NCBI RefSeq assembly: GCF_000331575.1 | Contig: NZ_KB223527.1 | Coordinates: 221,842 to 285,841, forward strand | Direction of reading: 5' to 3' | DNA from: Calidifontibacillus oryziterrae | GTDB taxonomy: Bacteria; Bacillota; Bacilli; Bacillales; Bacillaceae_J | DNA: 64,000 bases | Part shown: positions 18,783 to 27,520 of the stretch, one piece after another | How the letters are laid out: each line of letters opens with the position of its first letter | Numbering within the stretch: position 1 is the stretch's first letter | Made by a program: the position numbers and the translations under genes | The notes under the pieces: generated by a model | Seen by the model: only the letters and a program-made list of their open reading frames with translations | What the model was told of the DNA's origin: nothing | The model's database searches: none

Positions 18783-19268
18783 TTATCTTTTTTCATATAC
18801 ATGAAAGAAATAAGTATATGGATTTTTCTCATCCTTCGGACCCTGCTCACTTTTTGTCAGCATCCATTCCTCTTTATCAATTTTAGGGAAAAATGTATCC
18901 CCTAAAAACTCATGCTCGATCTCAGTTATATATAATCGATCAGAAATTGGTAATACCTCATGAAATATTTCTGAACCACCAATGACACAGACTTCGATAT
19001 TGTTATCATGACTAAGCTTTTTTATATAATCTATTGAATGCTCTATTGTACATCCTTCAGCATGAAATTCCCTATTTCTAGTAATGATTATATTTTCCCG
19101 TCCCGGCAAAGGACGACCGATTGATTCATATGTTTTTCTGCCCATGACTATCGGCTTCCCCATAGTTACGGTTTTAAAATAATTGAGATCCGCAGGTAAG
19201 TGCCAAGGTAATTGATTATCTTTACCAATCACTCTGTTTTTATCCATAGCAACAACTATCGAAATCAT
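18783..19268 (-). CDS. dfrA: Dihydrofolate reductase
   Basis: NADPH-dependent reduction of dihydrofolate to tetrahydrofolate. 161 residues, normal length. Motifs: VAMDKNRVIGKDNQLPWHLP (substrate site), GRKTYESIGRPLPGRENI (NADPH phosphate site) and VIGGSEIFHE. It follows thyA on the same strand; thymidylate synthase makes dihydrofolate and this enzyme recycles it. A 142-bp duplication of the end of thyA now lies between the two genes. Confidence 0.95.
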   Translation of the reverse strand: MISIVVAMDKNRVIGKDNQLPWHLPADLNYFKTVTMGKPIVMGRKTYESIGRPLPGRENIIITRNREFHAEGCTIEHSIDYIKKLSHDNNIEVCVIGGSEIFHEVLPISDRLYITEIEHEFLGDTFFPKIDKEEWMLTKSEQGPKDEKNPYTYFFHVYEKR

Positions 19269-19323
19269 CTAATCCCTCCATAGTATTTGCACTTTATCAA
19301 AATGCAAAAACATTCCTCGTTAT

Positions 19324-19607
19324 CAGCACTTTATTAAAAAATTATACCCATTACTATTTACACTGCTACTGGTGCTGAAATAGTCGGATGTGGATGATAA
19401 TCGACTATCTCAATATCATCCATATTAAAATTAAACACAGAATTGATATTTGGATTAAGCTTTAACAGCACTTTATTAAAAAATTATTCCCATTACTATT
19501 TACACTGCTACTGGTGCGGAGATAGTCGGATGTGGATGATAATCGACTATCTCGATATCATCCATATTAAAATTAAACACAGAATTGATATTTGGATTAA
19601 GCTTTAA
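19324..19607. repeat. Tandem 142-bp duplication of the 3' end of thyA
   Basis: Bases 19324-19465 and 19466-19607 are near-identical (offset exactly 142, a handful of substitutions). The right copy is the functional end of thyA. The left copy repeats its last 30-odd codons, stop codon and downstream bases. The left copy is still translatable (ending [13 protein letters not shown]) with mostly silent differences, but it has no start. Confidence 0.93.
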
Positions 19608-20456
19608 CGTTGGGAATGGCAGCGGTTCACGGCTTAACTGAATATTAATTTGCTCTATATGGTTTAAGTAAATATGCGCATCTCCAAATGTATGTACAAA
19701 ATCGCCAACTTGCAAGCCACACTCATGAGCGATCAAATGAGTTAAAAGGGCATAGCTTGCAATATTAAACGGCACTCCGAGGAACACATCACCTGACCGT
19801 TGATAAAGCTGACAGCTTAACTTCCCATCTGCTACATAAAACTGGAAAAGACTATGACATGGAGGTAATGCCATTCCAGAAACTTCGCCTGGATTATAAG
19901 CAACTATAAGCAAACGACGACTATCCGGATTTCGTTTAATTTCTTCTACTACATTCTTTAATTGGTCGATCATTTCTCCACGAGAATTTTCCCACTGGCG
20001 CCATTGCTTACCATACACCGGACCAAGCTCTCCATACTTTTTAGCGAAATCCTCATCCTCAAGAACTCTTGCTTTAAACTTGTCCATTTCATTTTCATAT
20101 AGTTTACTAAATTGTTCGTCGTGGAGACTTCGTAAGCCAAAGTTCGTCATATCAGGTCCATGATATTCATCACTTTCTACCCAATTTTTAAATGCCCACT
20201 CATTCCAAATATTGTTATTATGCTGTAATAAGTAGCGGATGTTTGTATCACCTTTGATGAACCACAATAGTTCACTAGCAATTAAACGAAAAGGAATTTT
20301 TTTTGTAGTTAACAATGGAAAACCTTTATTTAAATCAAATCTCATTTGGTAACCAAAAACCGAACGGGTCCCAGTCCCTGTGCGATCTTCTTTTAGATTG
20401 CCATTTTCTAAAATATAGCGACACATATTTAAATAGACATTTTCTGGATGACTCAA
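19500..20456 (-). CDS. thyA: Thymidylate synthase
   Basis: Makes dTMP from dUMP using methylene-tetrahydrofolate. 318 residues, the long form with an insert near residues 90-140 as in lactobacilli. Catalytic Cys in [13 protein letters not shown], then [32 protein letters not shown] and the C-terminal TISAPVAV. Start codon at 20456 gives [11 protein letters not shown]. It is upstream of dfrA. Its last 33 or so codons are duplicated just past its stop. Confidence 0.95.
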   Translation of the reverse strand: MSHPENVYLNMCRYILENGNLKEDRTGTGTRSVFGYQMRFDLNKGFPLLTTKKIPFRLIASELLWFIKGDTNIRYLLQHNNNIWNEWAFKNWVESDEYHGPDMTNFGLRSLHDEQFSKLYENEMDKFKARVLEDEDFAKKYGELGPVYGKQWRQWENSRGEMIDQLKNVVEEIKRNPDSRRLLIVAYNPGEVSGMALPPCHSLFQFYVADGKLSCQLYQRSGDVFLGVPFNIASYALLTHLIAHECGLQVGDFVHTFGDAHIYLNHIEQINIQLSREPLPFPTLKLNPNINSVFNFNMDDIEIVDYHPHPTISAPVAV

Positions 20457-20687
20457 GCCTAAACAACTCCTTCGTTTATTTAATCCGATCGTTTTCTATC
20501 TATTATAATATAACAAAAACTACATAACATCGAAAATTACAATTCAATAACAGTTAATAGTCATTAAATTAACATATTTAAGATAATCTACCACCTTATT
20601 CCATTTATATCACAAATAATTCACATTTTTGGAAATTACACTTCGATTTCTTATGTAATAATTAAAATAAAAACGGGGTGTTTAGGA

Positions 20688-20981
20688 ATGAAAAAACTAT
20701 TTTCAATCCTTCTTATCATTATTTTTATTTTATCAGCATGTAGTTCTAGCACCACTTCATCAACGATGAATGTCCAATTAATGGAAGACAATGCTCACCT
20801 AGTTACGATTGATGGAAAAACACAGGTTAGCGATTTAATTGATGAAGACCGAGAATTTTTGGACGTGTTTCTGGAAAAGCACTATAACGATAAAGAAACG
20901 TTTAACTCCTATAATGAGAAAGAACAAGCGATTGTACTAGAAGCCGTAAAGATCATTGAAAGATTAAAAAATGAGAATTAA
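20688..20981 (+). CDS. Small predicted lipoprotein of unknown function
   Basis: 97 residues. A lipoprotein signal peptide ends in LSAC at about residue 18 (MKKLFSILLII...). The mature part is serine-rich at first and then acidic and helical, with no motif I recognise. ATG at 20688 is preceded by ACGGGGTG. Plus-strand single gene facing a long hairpin at 21009-21099. Confidence 0.75.
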   Translation: MKKLFSILLIIIFILSACSSSTTSSTMNVQLMEDNAHLVTIDGKTQVSDLIDEDREFLDVFLEKHYNDKETFNSYNEKEQAIVLEAVKIIERLKNEN

Positions 20982-21008
20982 GCAATAATTTATGAGTACA
21001 TATAGTAA

Positions 21009-21099
21009 AAAGACCTTAACCTGATATGCACCTCAAAGTTAGACGAACTAATTCTAACTTTTGGAGTTCAGCACAACCTTAATATCGGATAAGGTCTTT
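21009..21099. terminator. Long hairpin, probably bidirectional terminator, containing fused IS ends
   Basis: Outer arms AAAGACCTTA (21009-21018) and TAAGGTCTTT (21090-21099) pair perfectly. They lie between the converging lipoprotein gene and the coiled-coil gene, with T-rich sequence on both sides. The interior holds TGCACCTCAAAGTTAGAC (21027-21044) and, inverted, TCTAACTTTTGGAGTTCAGCA (21053-21073). These look like the two ends of an IS150/IS3-type element joined with almost nothing between them. Confidence 0.6.
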
Positions 21100-21215
21100 A
21101 TTGTGTTTCTTTATTGTGTTTCTTTATCATCGTGTTTCTTTAGACGGTTTCTTTAGACGGTTTCTTTAGACGGTTTCTTTATCGTGTTTCTTTATCGTGT
21201 TTCTTTATCGTGTTG
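21096..21215. repeat. Short tandem repeat array (GTTTCTTTAT-type units)
   Basis: About nine units of 11-13 bases, variants of GTTTCTTTATCGT and GTTTCTTTAGACG. The array runs up to and includes the stop codon of the coiled-coil gene (21205-21207). Related GTGTTTTTTTATT units recur near 21905-21940. Confidence 0.85.
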
Positions 21216-21765
21216 TTTGGTCCTGGTATACTTGCCGTTCAATTTCTTTACGGGCTCGAATTTCAAATTCAAGGTTCGCTTGGAGATTTTCAGTTTGCTT
21301 TTCTAATTGAGTTATTTTATTGGATAATTGTTCATGAACAATGTGATTTCCCTCAAGCAACCTTTGCAATTCTTGCTTTTCTTGATAGGTTTTTAAAAGA
21401 TTTTGCTGTACTTCCTCTAGTCGCATTTGATGTTTCTTTCTTTCATTCTCCAATTGAGTTTTAAGTTGTTCTTTTTCTTTGTATAACTTCATTTGCTGTT
21501 CTTGAACTTGAACATGCAAACCCATCCCTTTTTCATTAAACTCATTATTGTATTTTTTTTGTACATTTTCTTTTATATTTCGTTCGATTTCCTCTTTCAT
21601 ACTTAAAAAAAGCAATACTAATTCTTCCGTTTCGGTTTTAATCCGAGCATCAAATGTCTCATCCTTCTCTATATAAGCTAAACTCTTAACACGAATAAGC
21701 AGTTCGTTAAATAAAGTAGTATACAGTTTAAATCCCTTCTCTCTTATCGATAAAGGTAAAATCAT
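21205..21765 (-). CDS. Coiled-coil protein of unknown function
   Basis: 186 residues. The first 70 form a helical domain (MILPLSIREKGFKLYTTLF...). From about residue 75 to the end it is an almost continuous heptad-rich coiled coil (repeated EKEQLKTQLENE, QEKQELQRLLEG and similar). There is no signal peptide or membrane segment. I do not recognise the family. The stop codon lies at the edge of a tandem repeat. Confidence 0.7.
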   Translation of the reverse strand: MILPLSIREKGFKLYTTLFNELLIRVKSLAYIEKDETFDARIKTETEELVLLFLSMKEEIERNIKENVQKKYNNEFNEKGMGLHVQVQEQQMKLYKEKEQLKTQLENERKKHQMRLEEVQQNLLKTYQEKQELQRLLEGNHIVHEQLSNKITQLEKQTENLQANLEFEIRARKEIERQVYQDQTTR

Positions 21766-22034
21766 ATGAAAACGAAAGATGTTTTATTCAATATGAACTT
21801 CTTTTATTATAGTACGTTTTTTATCACTTGTGTGATGTTTCCGTTTTTTATACATTAAAACTTAATTTATTGAACATTTTTTTAGTATTTGCATTAAATA
21901 ATAATGTGTTTTTTTATTGTGTTTTTTTATTGTGATTTTATAACTGGTGTATGATATCTCAATTATTTGATAACAACATAATTAACCTACATTTTTGATT
22001 ATGTGTGCTAAACCTATGAATGTGAGGTGCTAAA

Positions 22035-22475
22035 TTGTTTATTCGTAGAGCCACTGAAGATGAAACCAATTATATTCAACATTTTTCAAAAGTGTTAACT
22101 GAAGAACTATCGAATGGGTACATGAACATTGAGCATGTAAAGAGCGAATATATGACGTCCACTATTATAGCAAGAGGTGGATACTATTTAGTGTTTCAAG
22201 GAGATTGGGGTATAGTTGGCTGGCTTCTACTTGGTATTGATACTAACTATTATAAAAATGAACCACTTGGCTTTGTTTATGAGCTATATGTCTTACCCTA
22301 CTATCGTAGTCGTGGAATTGGAAAGGCCTTAATGCAGTATGCTCTTCAAATTTTTCGTAGTCAAGGAATGAAATCGGTGCAATTAAATGTATTTGCCGGG
22401 AATCCTGCTAGAAAATTGTATGAAAAGCTTGGGTTCACTGAAGTTACCTCATTGCTGGAATACAAAATTGAATAA
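22035..22475 (+). CDS. GNAT-family N-acetyltransferase
   Basis: 146 residues. The acetyl-CoA pyrophosphate loop is YRSRGIGKALMQYALQ (about residue 95), preceded by FVYELYVLPYYR and followed by SVQLNVFAGNPARKLYEKLGF, the classic motifs A and B. Substrate cannot be read from sequence. The start is a TTG at 22035, 5 bases after GAGGTG; no ATG fits. Immediately followed by the 51-bp repeat array. Confidence 0.85.
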   Translation: MFIRRATEDETNYIQHFSKVLTEELSNGYMNIEHVKSEYMTSTIIARGGYYLVFQGDWGIVGWLLLGIDTNYYKNEPLGFVYELYVLPYYRSRGIGKALMQYALQIFRSQGMKSVQLNVFAGNPARKLYEKLGFTEVTSLLEYKIE

Positions 22476-22566
22476 TACGAGCCCGCTTATAACGATATTT
22501 ATGGTAGATACCGTCGTGTCATCCAACAACAATTTGTGAGTTAGCAATTATTAAGAGATGAAAAGA

Positions 22567-23179
22567 TTTTTATTACCAGCAAATTGAGAATCCCGACATT
22601 TTGCTGATAGTAAATCCTTTTTATTATCAGCAAATTGAGGATCGCGACATTTTGCTGATAGTAAATCCTTTTTATCGTCAGCAAATTGAGGATCGCGACA
22701 TTTTGCTGATAGTAAATCCTTTTTATCGTCAGCAAATTGAGGATCGCGACATTTTGCTGATAGTAAATCCTTTTTATCGTCAGCAAATTGAGGATCGCGA
22801 CGTTTTGCTGATAGTAAATCCTTTTTATCGTCAGCAAATTGAGGATCGCGACGTTTTGCTGATAGTAAATCCTTTTTATCGTCAGCAAATTGAGGATCGC
22901 GACGTTTTGCTGATAGTAAATCCTTTTTATTATCAGCAAATTGAGAATCGCGCCGTTTTGCTGATAGTAAATCCTTTTTATTATCAGCAAATTGAGGATC
23001 GCGACGTTTTGCTGATAGTAAATCCTTTTTATTATCAGCAAATTGAGGATCGCGACGTTTTGCTGATAGTAAATCCATTTTATCGTCAGCAAATTGAGGA
23101 TCGCGCCGTTTTGCTGATAGTAAATCCTTTTTATCGTCAGCAAATTAAGAATCGCGCCGTTTTGCTGATGATAAATCTA
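22567..23179. repeat. Array of 12 tandem 51-bp palindromic repeats
   Basis: The unit contains TTTTGCTGATAGTAAATCC and TTTTTATCGTCAGCAAATTG; TTTGCTGA and TCAGCAAA pair as an 8-bp stem, so each unit is a hairpin. Variation is limited: ACATTTT in the first four units, ACGTTTT or CCGTTTT later, and TATTATCAG or TATCGTCAG. Because 51 is a multiple of 3, all frames stay open and give spurious long proteins on both strands. Flanking bases up to 23460 hold no gene. Confidence 0.95.
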
Positions 23180-23499
23180 GTTAGCAATACGAATTCGCTA
23201 CTGAATAACGGTTCATGGTAGATAATTCCGATTTGTTTAGCCTCTATTCATTCATCACTATATCTTAATGTCATTGTACTAACTCCAACTAGCTTAGCGA
23301 ATTTCTGGTGCGTGGATTCCATGTTGTTTCCTCATTTGTATGTTTACACTACACCTTTACGTTACGTTATGGTCAAGAAGATGTTCATAATAGCACATTT
23401 CCAAGAACGCATAATTATAATTAAACAGCTAAACATACATTAATGTAAGGAAGTCGTTTCTTGACAAACAACAAAAATTTAATTCGAGGAGTGAATAAA

Positions 23500-23922
23500 T
23501 TGGCTTTAAATATTTATATTAGTTTTAACGGAAATTGTCTTGAGGCAGTCAACTTTTACGCAGATGTATTTGAAACAGAAACACCACGATTGATGACATT
23601 TGGTGATGCTCCGCCAAATCCTGAATCCTCACTTCCAGATGAAGCGAAAAATTTAATTATGCACGCCGAAATGTACATAACTGGTAGTAGAATTATGTTT
23701 TCAGATACGTTTCCAGGTACTCCTTTTCAAATAGGAAATAATGTCACTCTTGCGGTTATTCATGATGACATTGATAAAATTAAAGCGTTTTTCCAAAAGC
23801 TGAAAGAAGATGGGACCGTTGAAATGGAACTGCAAGAAACATTTTGGAGTAAATGCTACGGTATTGTGCAAGATAAGTTCGGAATAACATGGCAGCTATC
23901 CTATGAGAGTAGTGAAACGTAA
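23500..23922 (+). CDS. VOC-superfamily protein, PhnB-like glyoxalase/bleomycin-resistance fold
   Basis: About 140 residues. Starts ALNIYISFNGNCLEAVNFYADVF, typical of the PhnB-like branch; GDAPPNPESSLPDEAKNLIMHAEM and SDTFPGTPFQIGNN match the family pattern, as does the closing DKFGITWQLSYE. Function of such proteins is generally unassigned. Start taken at TTG 23500, 8 bases after GAGGAG, rather than the TTG at 23461. Its last bases and stop are the seed of the repeats downstream. Confidence 0.85.
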   Translation: MALNIYISFNGNCLEAVNFYADVFETETPRLMTFGDAPPNPESSLPDEAKNLIMHAEMYITGSRIMFSDTFPGTPFQIGNNVTLAVIHDDIDKIKAFFQKLKEDGTVEMELQETFWSKCYGIVQDKFGITWQLSYESSET

Positions 23923-24140
23923 AAATAACTTTCGCGAGAGTTTCGAAATGGAAAATAAATTTCGTAAAATAATGAAACAGAAAATAGCATTCATAAAAGT
24001 AATAAAATGGCTTTCGTAAAAGTAGTAAAATGGCTTTCGTAAAAGTAGTAAAATGGCTTTCGTGAGAGTAGTGAAACGTAAAAATGGCTTTCGTGAGAGT
24101 AGTGAAACGTAAAAATGGCTTTCGTAAAAGTAGTAAAATG
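23902..24140. repeat. Degenerate tandem repeats seeded by the end of the VOC gene
   Basis: TGAGAGTAGTGAAACGTAAAAAT, the last codons and stop of the VOC gene at 23903, reappears exactly at about 24063 and 24094. Shortened versions (AAAAGTAGTAAAATGGCTTTCGT) fill the space between and after. Unit size is about 22-31 bases. Confidence 0.85.
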
Positions 24141-24174
24141 GAAAATGACATCCCAAAAGTATTCATAACAAAAA

Positions 24175-24208
24175 CTGGATATAGATACTTAACGTATTCT
24201 ATATCCAG
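24175..24208 (-). terminator. Terminator after the small membrane protein gene
   Basis: Stem CTGGATATAGATAC / GTATTCTATATCCAG (one bulge), followed on the minus strand by TTTTTG. It may also stop plus-strand transcripts from the VOC gene. Confidence 0.8.
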
Positions 24209-24221
24209 GATATCATCATCA

Positions 24222-24422
24222 TTAAATTTTCTTATTAATAATATTGGTAGTTTGTTCATCTTGTTGTACTGTTTTTAATTGTTCTTTTAAATCTCGTATC
24301 TCATATTTTAACATTTTAATTTCCATCGAAGAATCTATTCCTTTAGATACTGCGGCTTTTATTACTAAAAAAAGTATGAAGAGTATAAAAATACAATACC
24401 CGATTATAAGAAATGTCCCCAT
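24222..24422 (-). CDS. Small membrane protein with coiled-coil tail, unknown function
   Basis: 66 residues from ATG 24422, chosen because GAGGGGAG lies 7 bases upstream; an in-frame ATG 10 codons earlier sits before that site. One N-terminal membrane helix (FLIIGYCIFILFILFLVIKAA) is followed by a short heptad-like segment (MLKYEIRDLKEQLKTVQ). No family recognised. The 290 bases up to the next gene hold only AT-rich sequence. Confidence 0.65.
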   Translation of the reverse strand: MGTFLIIGYCIFILFILFLVIKAAVSKGIDSSMEIKMLKYEIRDLKEQLKTVQQDEQTTNIINKKI

Positions 24423-24709
24423 TCTCAAGCTCCCCTCAACAAAAGCATCCATTTTGATAATTTTACCATGAAATGATAAAGCATTTTGTAAATAGTCATG
24501 AAATTTTTAATTGTTTTATGATACAAGAGCTTTGTTTTGCAGTATCTTTTAAATACATGTATTCTTAAAATAAAGGCTTGTGCTTTCAAATTACAACATA
24601 TAACCATCATTTCATAGGAATTTATAATGCACTATCACAGCCAAAATTTATAAATTAATAATACATAGATTATTACCGTAAGGATTTAATAGTAAGGAGG
24701 CTCATTAAG

Positions 24710-25531
24710 TTGAGTGATTTATGTAGGTTACAAACTGAAGCTATGGAAATATTAAAAGCAACAAGTAGGACGTTCTTTATTCCTATTAGCTATTTATCAC
24801 CTGGATTGCAAGAAGCGGTAGCTTCCGCTTATTTAGGAATGAGAGCGATTGACGAAATTGAAGATCACCCAGAACTAGACGGAACTACAAAAAATAACCT
24901 TTTAACGACATTAAGTGAACTGTTAAAAAAGCCTTTTAATGAAAACGACATACAAACTGTATTGCGTCCGTATAATACAATTTTACCTGCCGTGACATTA
25001 CGTCTTCATGATTGGATAAAGCTTTGTCCACCATCAATATTACCTGATATTTTAGATGCAATCTCAATTATGGCAAAAGGAATGGCTAAGTGGGCTTTAA
25101 AGGAATGGCGGATTCAAAATGAAAAAGATTTAGATGAATATACATATTATGTGGCCGGTTTAGTAGGGGTTATGCTTACTGACATTTGGAAATGGTATGA
25201 CAATACTGAGACAGACAAGCAGCTTGCCATAGCATTTGGACGCGGATTACAATCTGTCAATATTCTCCGTAACTACGAGGAAGATAATGATCGGGGGGTT
25301 AACTTTTTCCCTAATGACTGGGAATTAGCTGATATGTTTTCATACGCTCGCCGCAATCTTGGGCTTGCGAACGAATATATAAAAAGTATAAAAACTGAAA
25401 CGATCGTTCATTTTTGCAAAATCCCGCTTGCTCTTGCCTACAGTACTCTTGATGCGTTAGCAGCAGGAAAAGAAAAAATAAGTCGTTCTGATGTAAATAA
25501 GATTGTTCATCAAATTGTGAAAAAGCCATAG
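24710..25531 (+). CDS. Squalene/phytoene synthase family protein, YisP-like
   Basis: 273 residues. The family fold is clear: SRTFFIPISYL, a first acidic motif DEIEDHPEL, FGRGLQSVNILRN and a second acidic region NYEEDNDRGVNFFP. In true head-to-head prenyl synthases the second motif begins with Asp (NILRD); here it is Asn. Bacillus subtilis YisP has similar losses and acts as a farnesyl diphosphate phosphatase that makes farnesol. YisP-like activity is therefore more likely than squalene or phytoene synthesis, and no carotenoid genes are nearby. TTG start at 24710 follows AAGGAGG. Confidence 0.8.
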   Translation: MSDLCRLQTEAMEILKATSRTFFIPISYLSPGLQEAVASAYLGMRAIDEIEDHPELDGTTKNNLLTTLSELLKKPFNENDIQTVLRPYNTILPAVTLRLHDWIKLCPPSILPDILDAISIMAKGMAKWALKEWRIQNEKDLDEYTYYVAGLVGVMLTDIWKWYDNTETDKQLAIAFGRGLQSVNILRNYEEDNDRGVNFFPNDWELADMFSYARRNLGLANEYIKSIKTETIVHFCKIPLALAYSTLDALAAGKEKISRSDVNKIVHQIVKKP

Positions 25532-25572
25532 AAAACACGGACTTTATCCACATTGATAAAGTATGAACAAAA

Positions 25573-25781
25573 GCGCAAGCGCCCTGATTAGCGACGTATA
25601 AACTAAGAGCGCATCGACTGAGATAAAGGAAACACGACGAGGGACGAGTCGATGTTGACTTATCGCAAACGAGATGAGCGAAGTTTACTAGTCGCTGGGC
25701 GCTGGAGCTGGACGACTACTCTCTTTGCTATAGTATTTATCCACAGGATCAAATTTTATAATTTCCTAGAGAATAACAAAA
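25573..25781. repeat. Structured intergenic repeat, copy B (209 bp)
   Basis: First of two tandem 209-bp copies that appear identical. Nested stems: AGCGCCC (25578-25584) with GGGCGCT (25697-25703), AGCGAC (25590-25595) with GTCGCT (25691-25696), and CATCGACT (25612-25619) with AGTCGATG (25647-25654). The stems together form one long arm with a side hairpin, suggesting an RNA or DNA fold. Confidence 0.93.
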
Positions 25782-25990
25782 GCGCAAGCGCCCTGATTAG
25801 CGACGTATAAACTAAGAGCGCATCGACTGAGATAAAGGAAACACGACGAGGGACGAGTCGATGTTGACTTATCGCAAACGAGATGAGCGAAGTTTACTAG
25901 TCGCTGGGCGCTGGAGCTGGACGACTACTCTCTTTGCTATAGTATTTATCCACAGGATCAAATTTTATAATTTCCTAGAGAATAACAAAA
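25782..25990. repeat. Structured intergenic repeat, copy C (209 bp)
   Basis: Direct tandem repeat of copy B, same orientation, ending at the terminator of pssA. Together with B it fills the gap of about 480 bases between the yisP-like gene and pssA; no gene is seen there. The open frame from 25861 lies within the repeat and is not counted. Confidence 0.93.
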
Positions 25991-26011
25991 GCTGCATTGA
26001 AAGCAGCTTTT
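25987..26011. terminator. Bidirectional terminator between copy C and pssA
   Basis: AAAAGCTGC (25987) and GCAGCTTTT (26003) form a perfect stem, with T runs on both strands. It serves pssA on the minus strand and can stop read-through from the yisP-like gene on the plus strand. Confidence 0.85.
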
Positions 26012-26016
26012 TTGTG

Positions 26017-26712
26017 TTAATCAACATATTTTTTATTTTTCCCTTTAATGAAACGGTAGGCTAGATAGGCGACATAAAGCGGTGTAGCAATATAAATTAA
26101 GTATGGAAACTGATCATATGTACCTTTATAAATAACATAAAGAAGACATCCTAAAAAAATGGTTACGATTGTCCCGTATTTAGGAAGAGGTACTTCCTTT
26201 AAGCTAGGGATTCTTATTCTACTTACCATTAAAAAACATAACGCTGTAAAAATCACAGTGGTTACAATGTTAGGAATCAAGTCTCCAAACAGTGTTAACA
26301 GCGCTAGAATACCCCCAGCTGCTGTGATTGGAACGCCAATAAAGTAATTCAATGTTGACTTGCTTGTTGTGATATTAAATCTAGCTAAGCGATAAGCACC
26401 GAATAAAGGAAATAACCCCGCAACAAAAAATCCTAATAAATCAAATTGATAAAAATATGTATAATAAACTAAAAACGATGGTGCAACTCCAAATGTTACA
26501 ATATCTGCTAGCGAATCTAACTCTTTACCTAATACACTATCTGCATTTAACATCCTAGCAAGTCTTCCATCCATACTGTCTAACATCATTCCAATTAATA
26601 TTAAAATCGCTGCATTTTTAAATTGACCACTTGCAGCGAATCCGATCGATAAAAAACCGCAATATAGATTCCCTAATGTAAACATGTTAGGGATTGTTTT
26701 CACTAATCGCAT
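26017..26712 (-). CDS. pssA: CDP-diacylglycerol-serine O-phosphatidyltransferase
   Basis: Membrane enzyme making phosphatidylserine from CDP-diacylglycerol and serine. 231 residues with the CDP-alcohol phosphotransferase signature DSMDGRLARMLN...GKELDSLADIVTFG near residues 45-70, and about six to seven hydrophobic helices after it. Starts MRLVKTIPNMFTLGNLYCG as in Bacillus PssA. No psd gene adjacent. Confidence 0.92.
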   Translation of the reverse strand: MRLVKTIPNMFTLGNLYCGFLSIGFAASGQFKNAAILILIGMMLDSMDGRLARMLNADSVLGKELDSLADIVTFGVAPSFLVYYTYFYQFDLLGFFVAGLFPLFGAYRLARFNITTSKSTLNYFIGVPITAAGGILALLTLFGDLIPNIVTTVIFTALCFLMVSRIRIPSLKEVPLPKYGTIVTIFLGCLLYVIYKGTYDQFPYLIYIATPLYVAYLAYRFIKGKNKKYVD

Positions 26713-26880
26713 AAAGATCTCACACTCCGTCTGAATTTCCCCTATTGTCTTCCTATTATCATATTATCAAAAAGATTTTTATATACGATTTAGAACGGAA
26801 TTCTCACTATTACATTATATCATAATATCTTTATTTTTAAGTTTACATATATTTATTTCCCAAATTTAAAAATGTTACTT

Positions 26881-27162
26881 TCATGATTTTAGGCTTTTAA
26901 ATGATGTTATGAATGATGACGGATTCTCCTTTACTGAGAACGAATATACGCCTTGATTTGTGTGCAAGTATAGTAAACCTTCGTTTGAAGAAAATGATTT
27001 AAATGAAATATCAAATATATCCTTTAGCAAAAAATGCTTATCTTTCGTACTAATTCGATCATTATATAAATCAAGTTGATCATTCATTTGGGTAAAAAGT
27101 TGTTGGTCCCCTTCTATTCTTCGATTTACCGTCTTATAGGGCTGTGAATGAATAATTTTCAT
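26881..27162 (-). CDS. Small protein of unknown function
   Basis: 93 residues from ATG 27162, which lies 5 bases after AAAGGAG; an upstream in-frame start overlaps that site. The sequence alternates charged and hydrophobic residues (KIIHSQPYKTVNRRIEGD...), with a beta-rich second half (GLLYLHTNQGVYSFSV). No membrane segment or known motif. It may be a real Bacillus orphan; the strong ribosome site is the main support. Confidence 0.6.
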   Translation of the reverse strand: MKIIHSQPYKTVNRRIEGDQQLFTQMNDQLDLYNDRISTKDKHFLLKDIFDISFKSFSSNEGLLYLHTNQGVYSFSVKENPSSFITSFKSLKS

Positions 27163-27329
27163 GAGAACTCCTTTCATTACAAGAATGTTTTGTATTTCTT
27201 AACAAAATTATAAATAATATAAAAAAAAGCGGGATTTTCTACTTACTTGGTTTTCCTTTAATGGTAAAATAATTACAAAATAAATCATGGCTTACAATAC
27301 TATTATATGCAAGAAAGGAGTTAGCGAAA

Positions 27330-27479
27330 ATGGAAAGCCGTAGACAATCAATTCGAAACCAACAAAAACATATGATTAGAAAGACAAAAAAACTTTGGAT
27401 TGAGCGCATTAAATCTATTTTCATAACTTGTTTCTTCCTAAGTGTCATCATTTTTATTCTTTATTCTTTCTTATATTAA
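27330..27479 (+). CDS. Small single-pass membrane protein, 49 residues
   Basis: An ATG at 27330 lies 9 bases after AAAGGAG and opens a 49-codon frame. A very basic N-terminus (MESRRQSIRNQQKHMIRKTKK) is followed by a C-terminal hydrophobic helix (FITCFFLSVIIFILYSFLY) ending at TAA. Positive-inside topology would put the N-terminus in the cytoplasm. It ends 42 bases before a terminator. Family not recognised. Confidence 0.65.
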   Translation: MESRRQSIRNQQKHMIRKTKKLWIERIKSIFITCFFLSVIIFILYSFLY

Positions 27480-27520
27480 ATATTAAAGAAGAAAAACGTT
27501 TAAATATGAGGATATCGCTA

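Noticed and set aside
22567-23179. CRISPR array
   Set aside because: The units are contiguous and near-identical along their whole length; there are no unique spacers and no cas genes.
22541-23221. Long open frames of about 175-206 codons on both strands with 17-residue repeats
   Set aside because: They come from a 51-bp tandem repeat whose length is divisible by three; three overlapping frames are open at once and none has a good ribosome site.
24710-25531. Carotenoid biosynthesis gene (crtB/crtM)
   Set aside because: No desaturase or other carotenoid gene nearby, and the second aspartate motif is altered as in YisP.
27239-27451. Minus-strand frame of 70 codons
   Set aside because: It is the shadow of the plus-strand 49-residue gene, which has a proper ribosome site; the minus frame has none.
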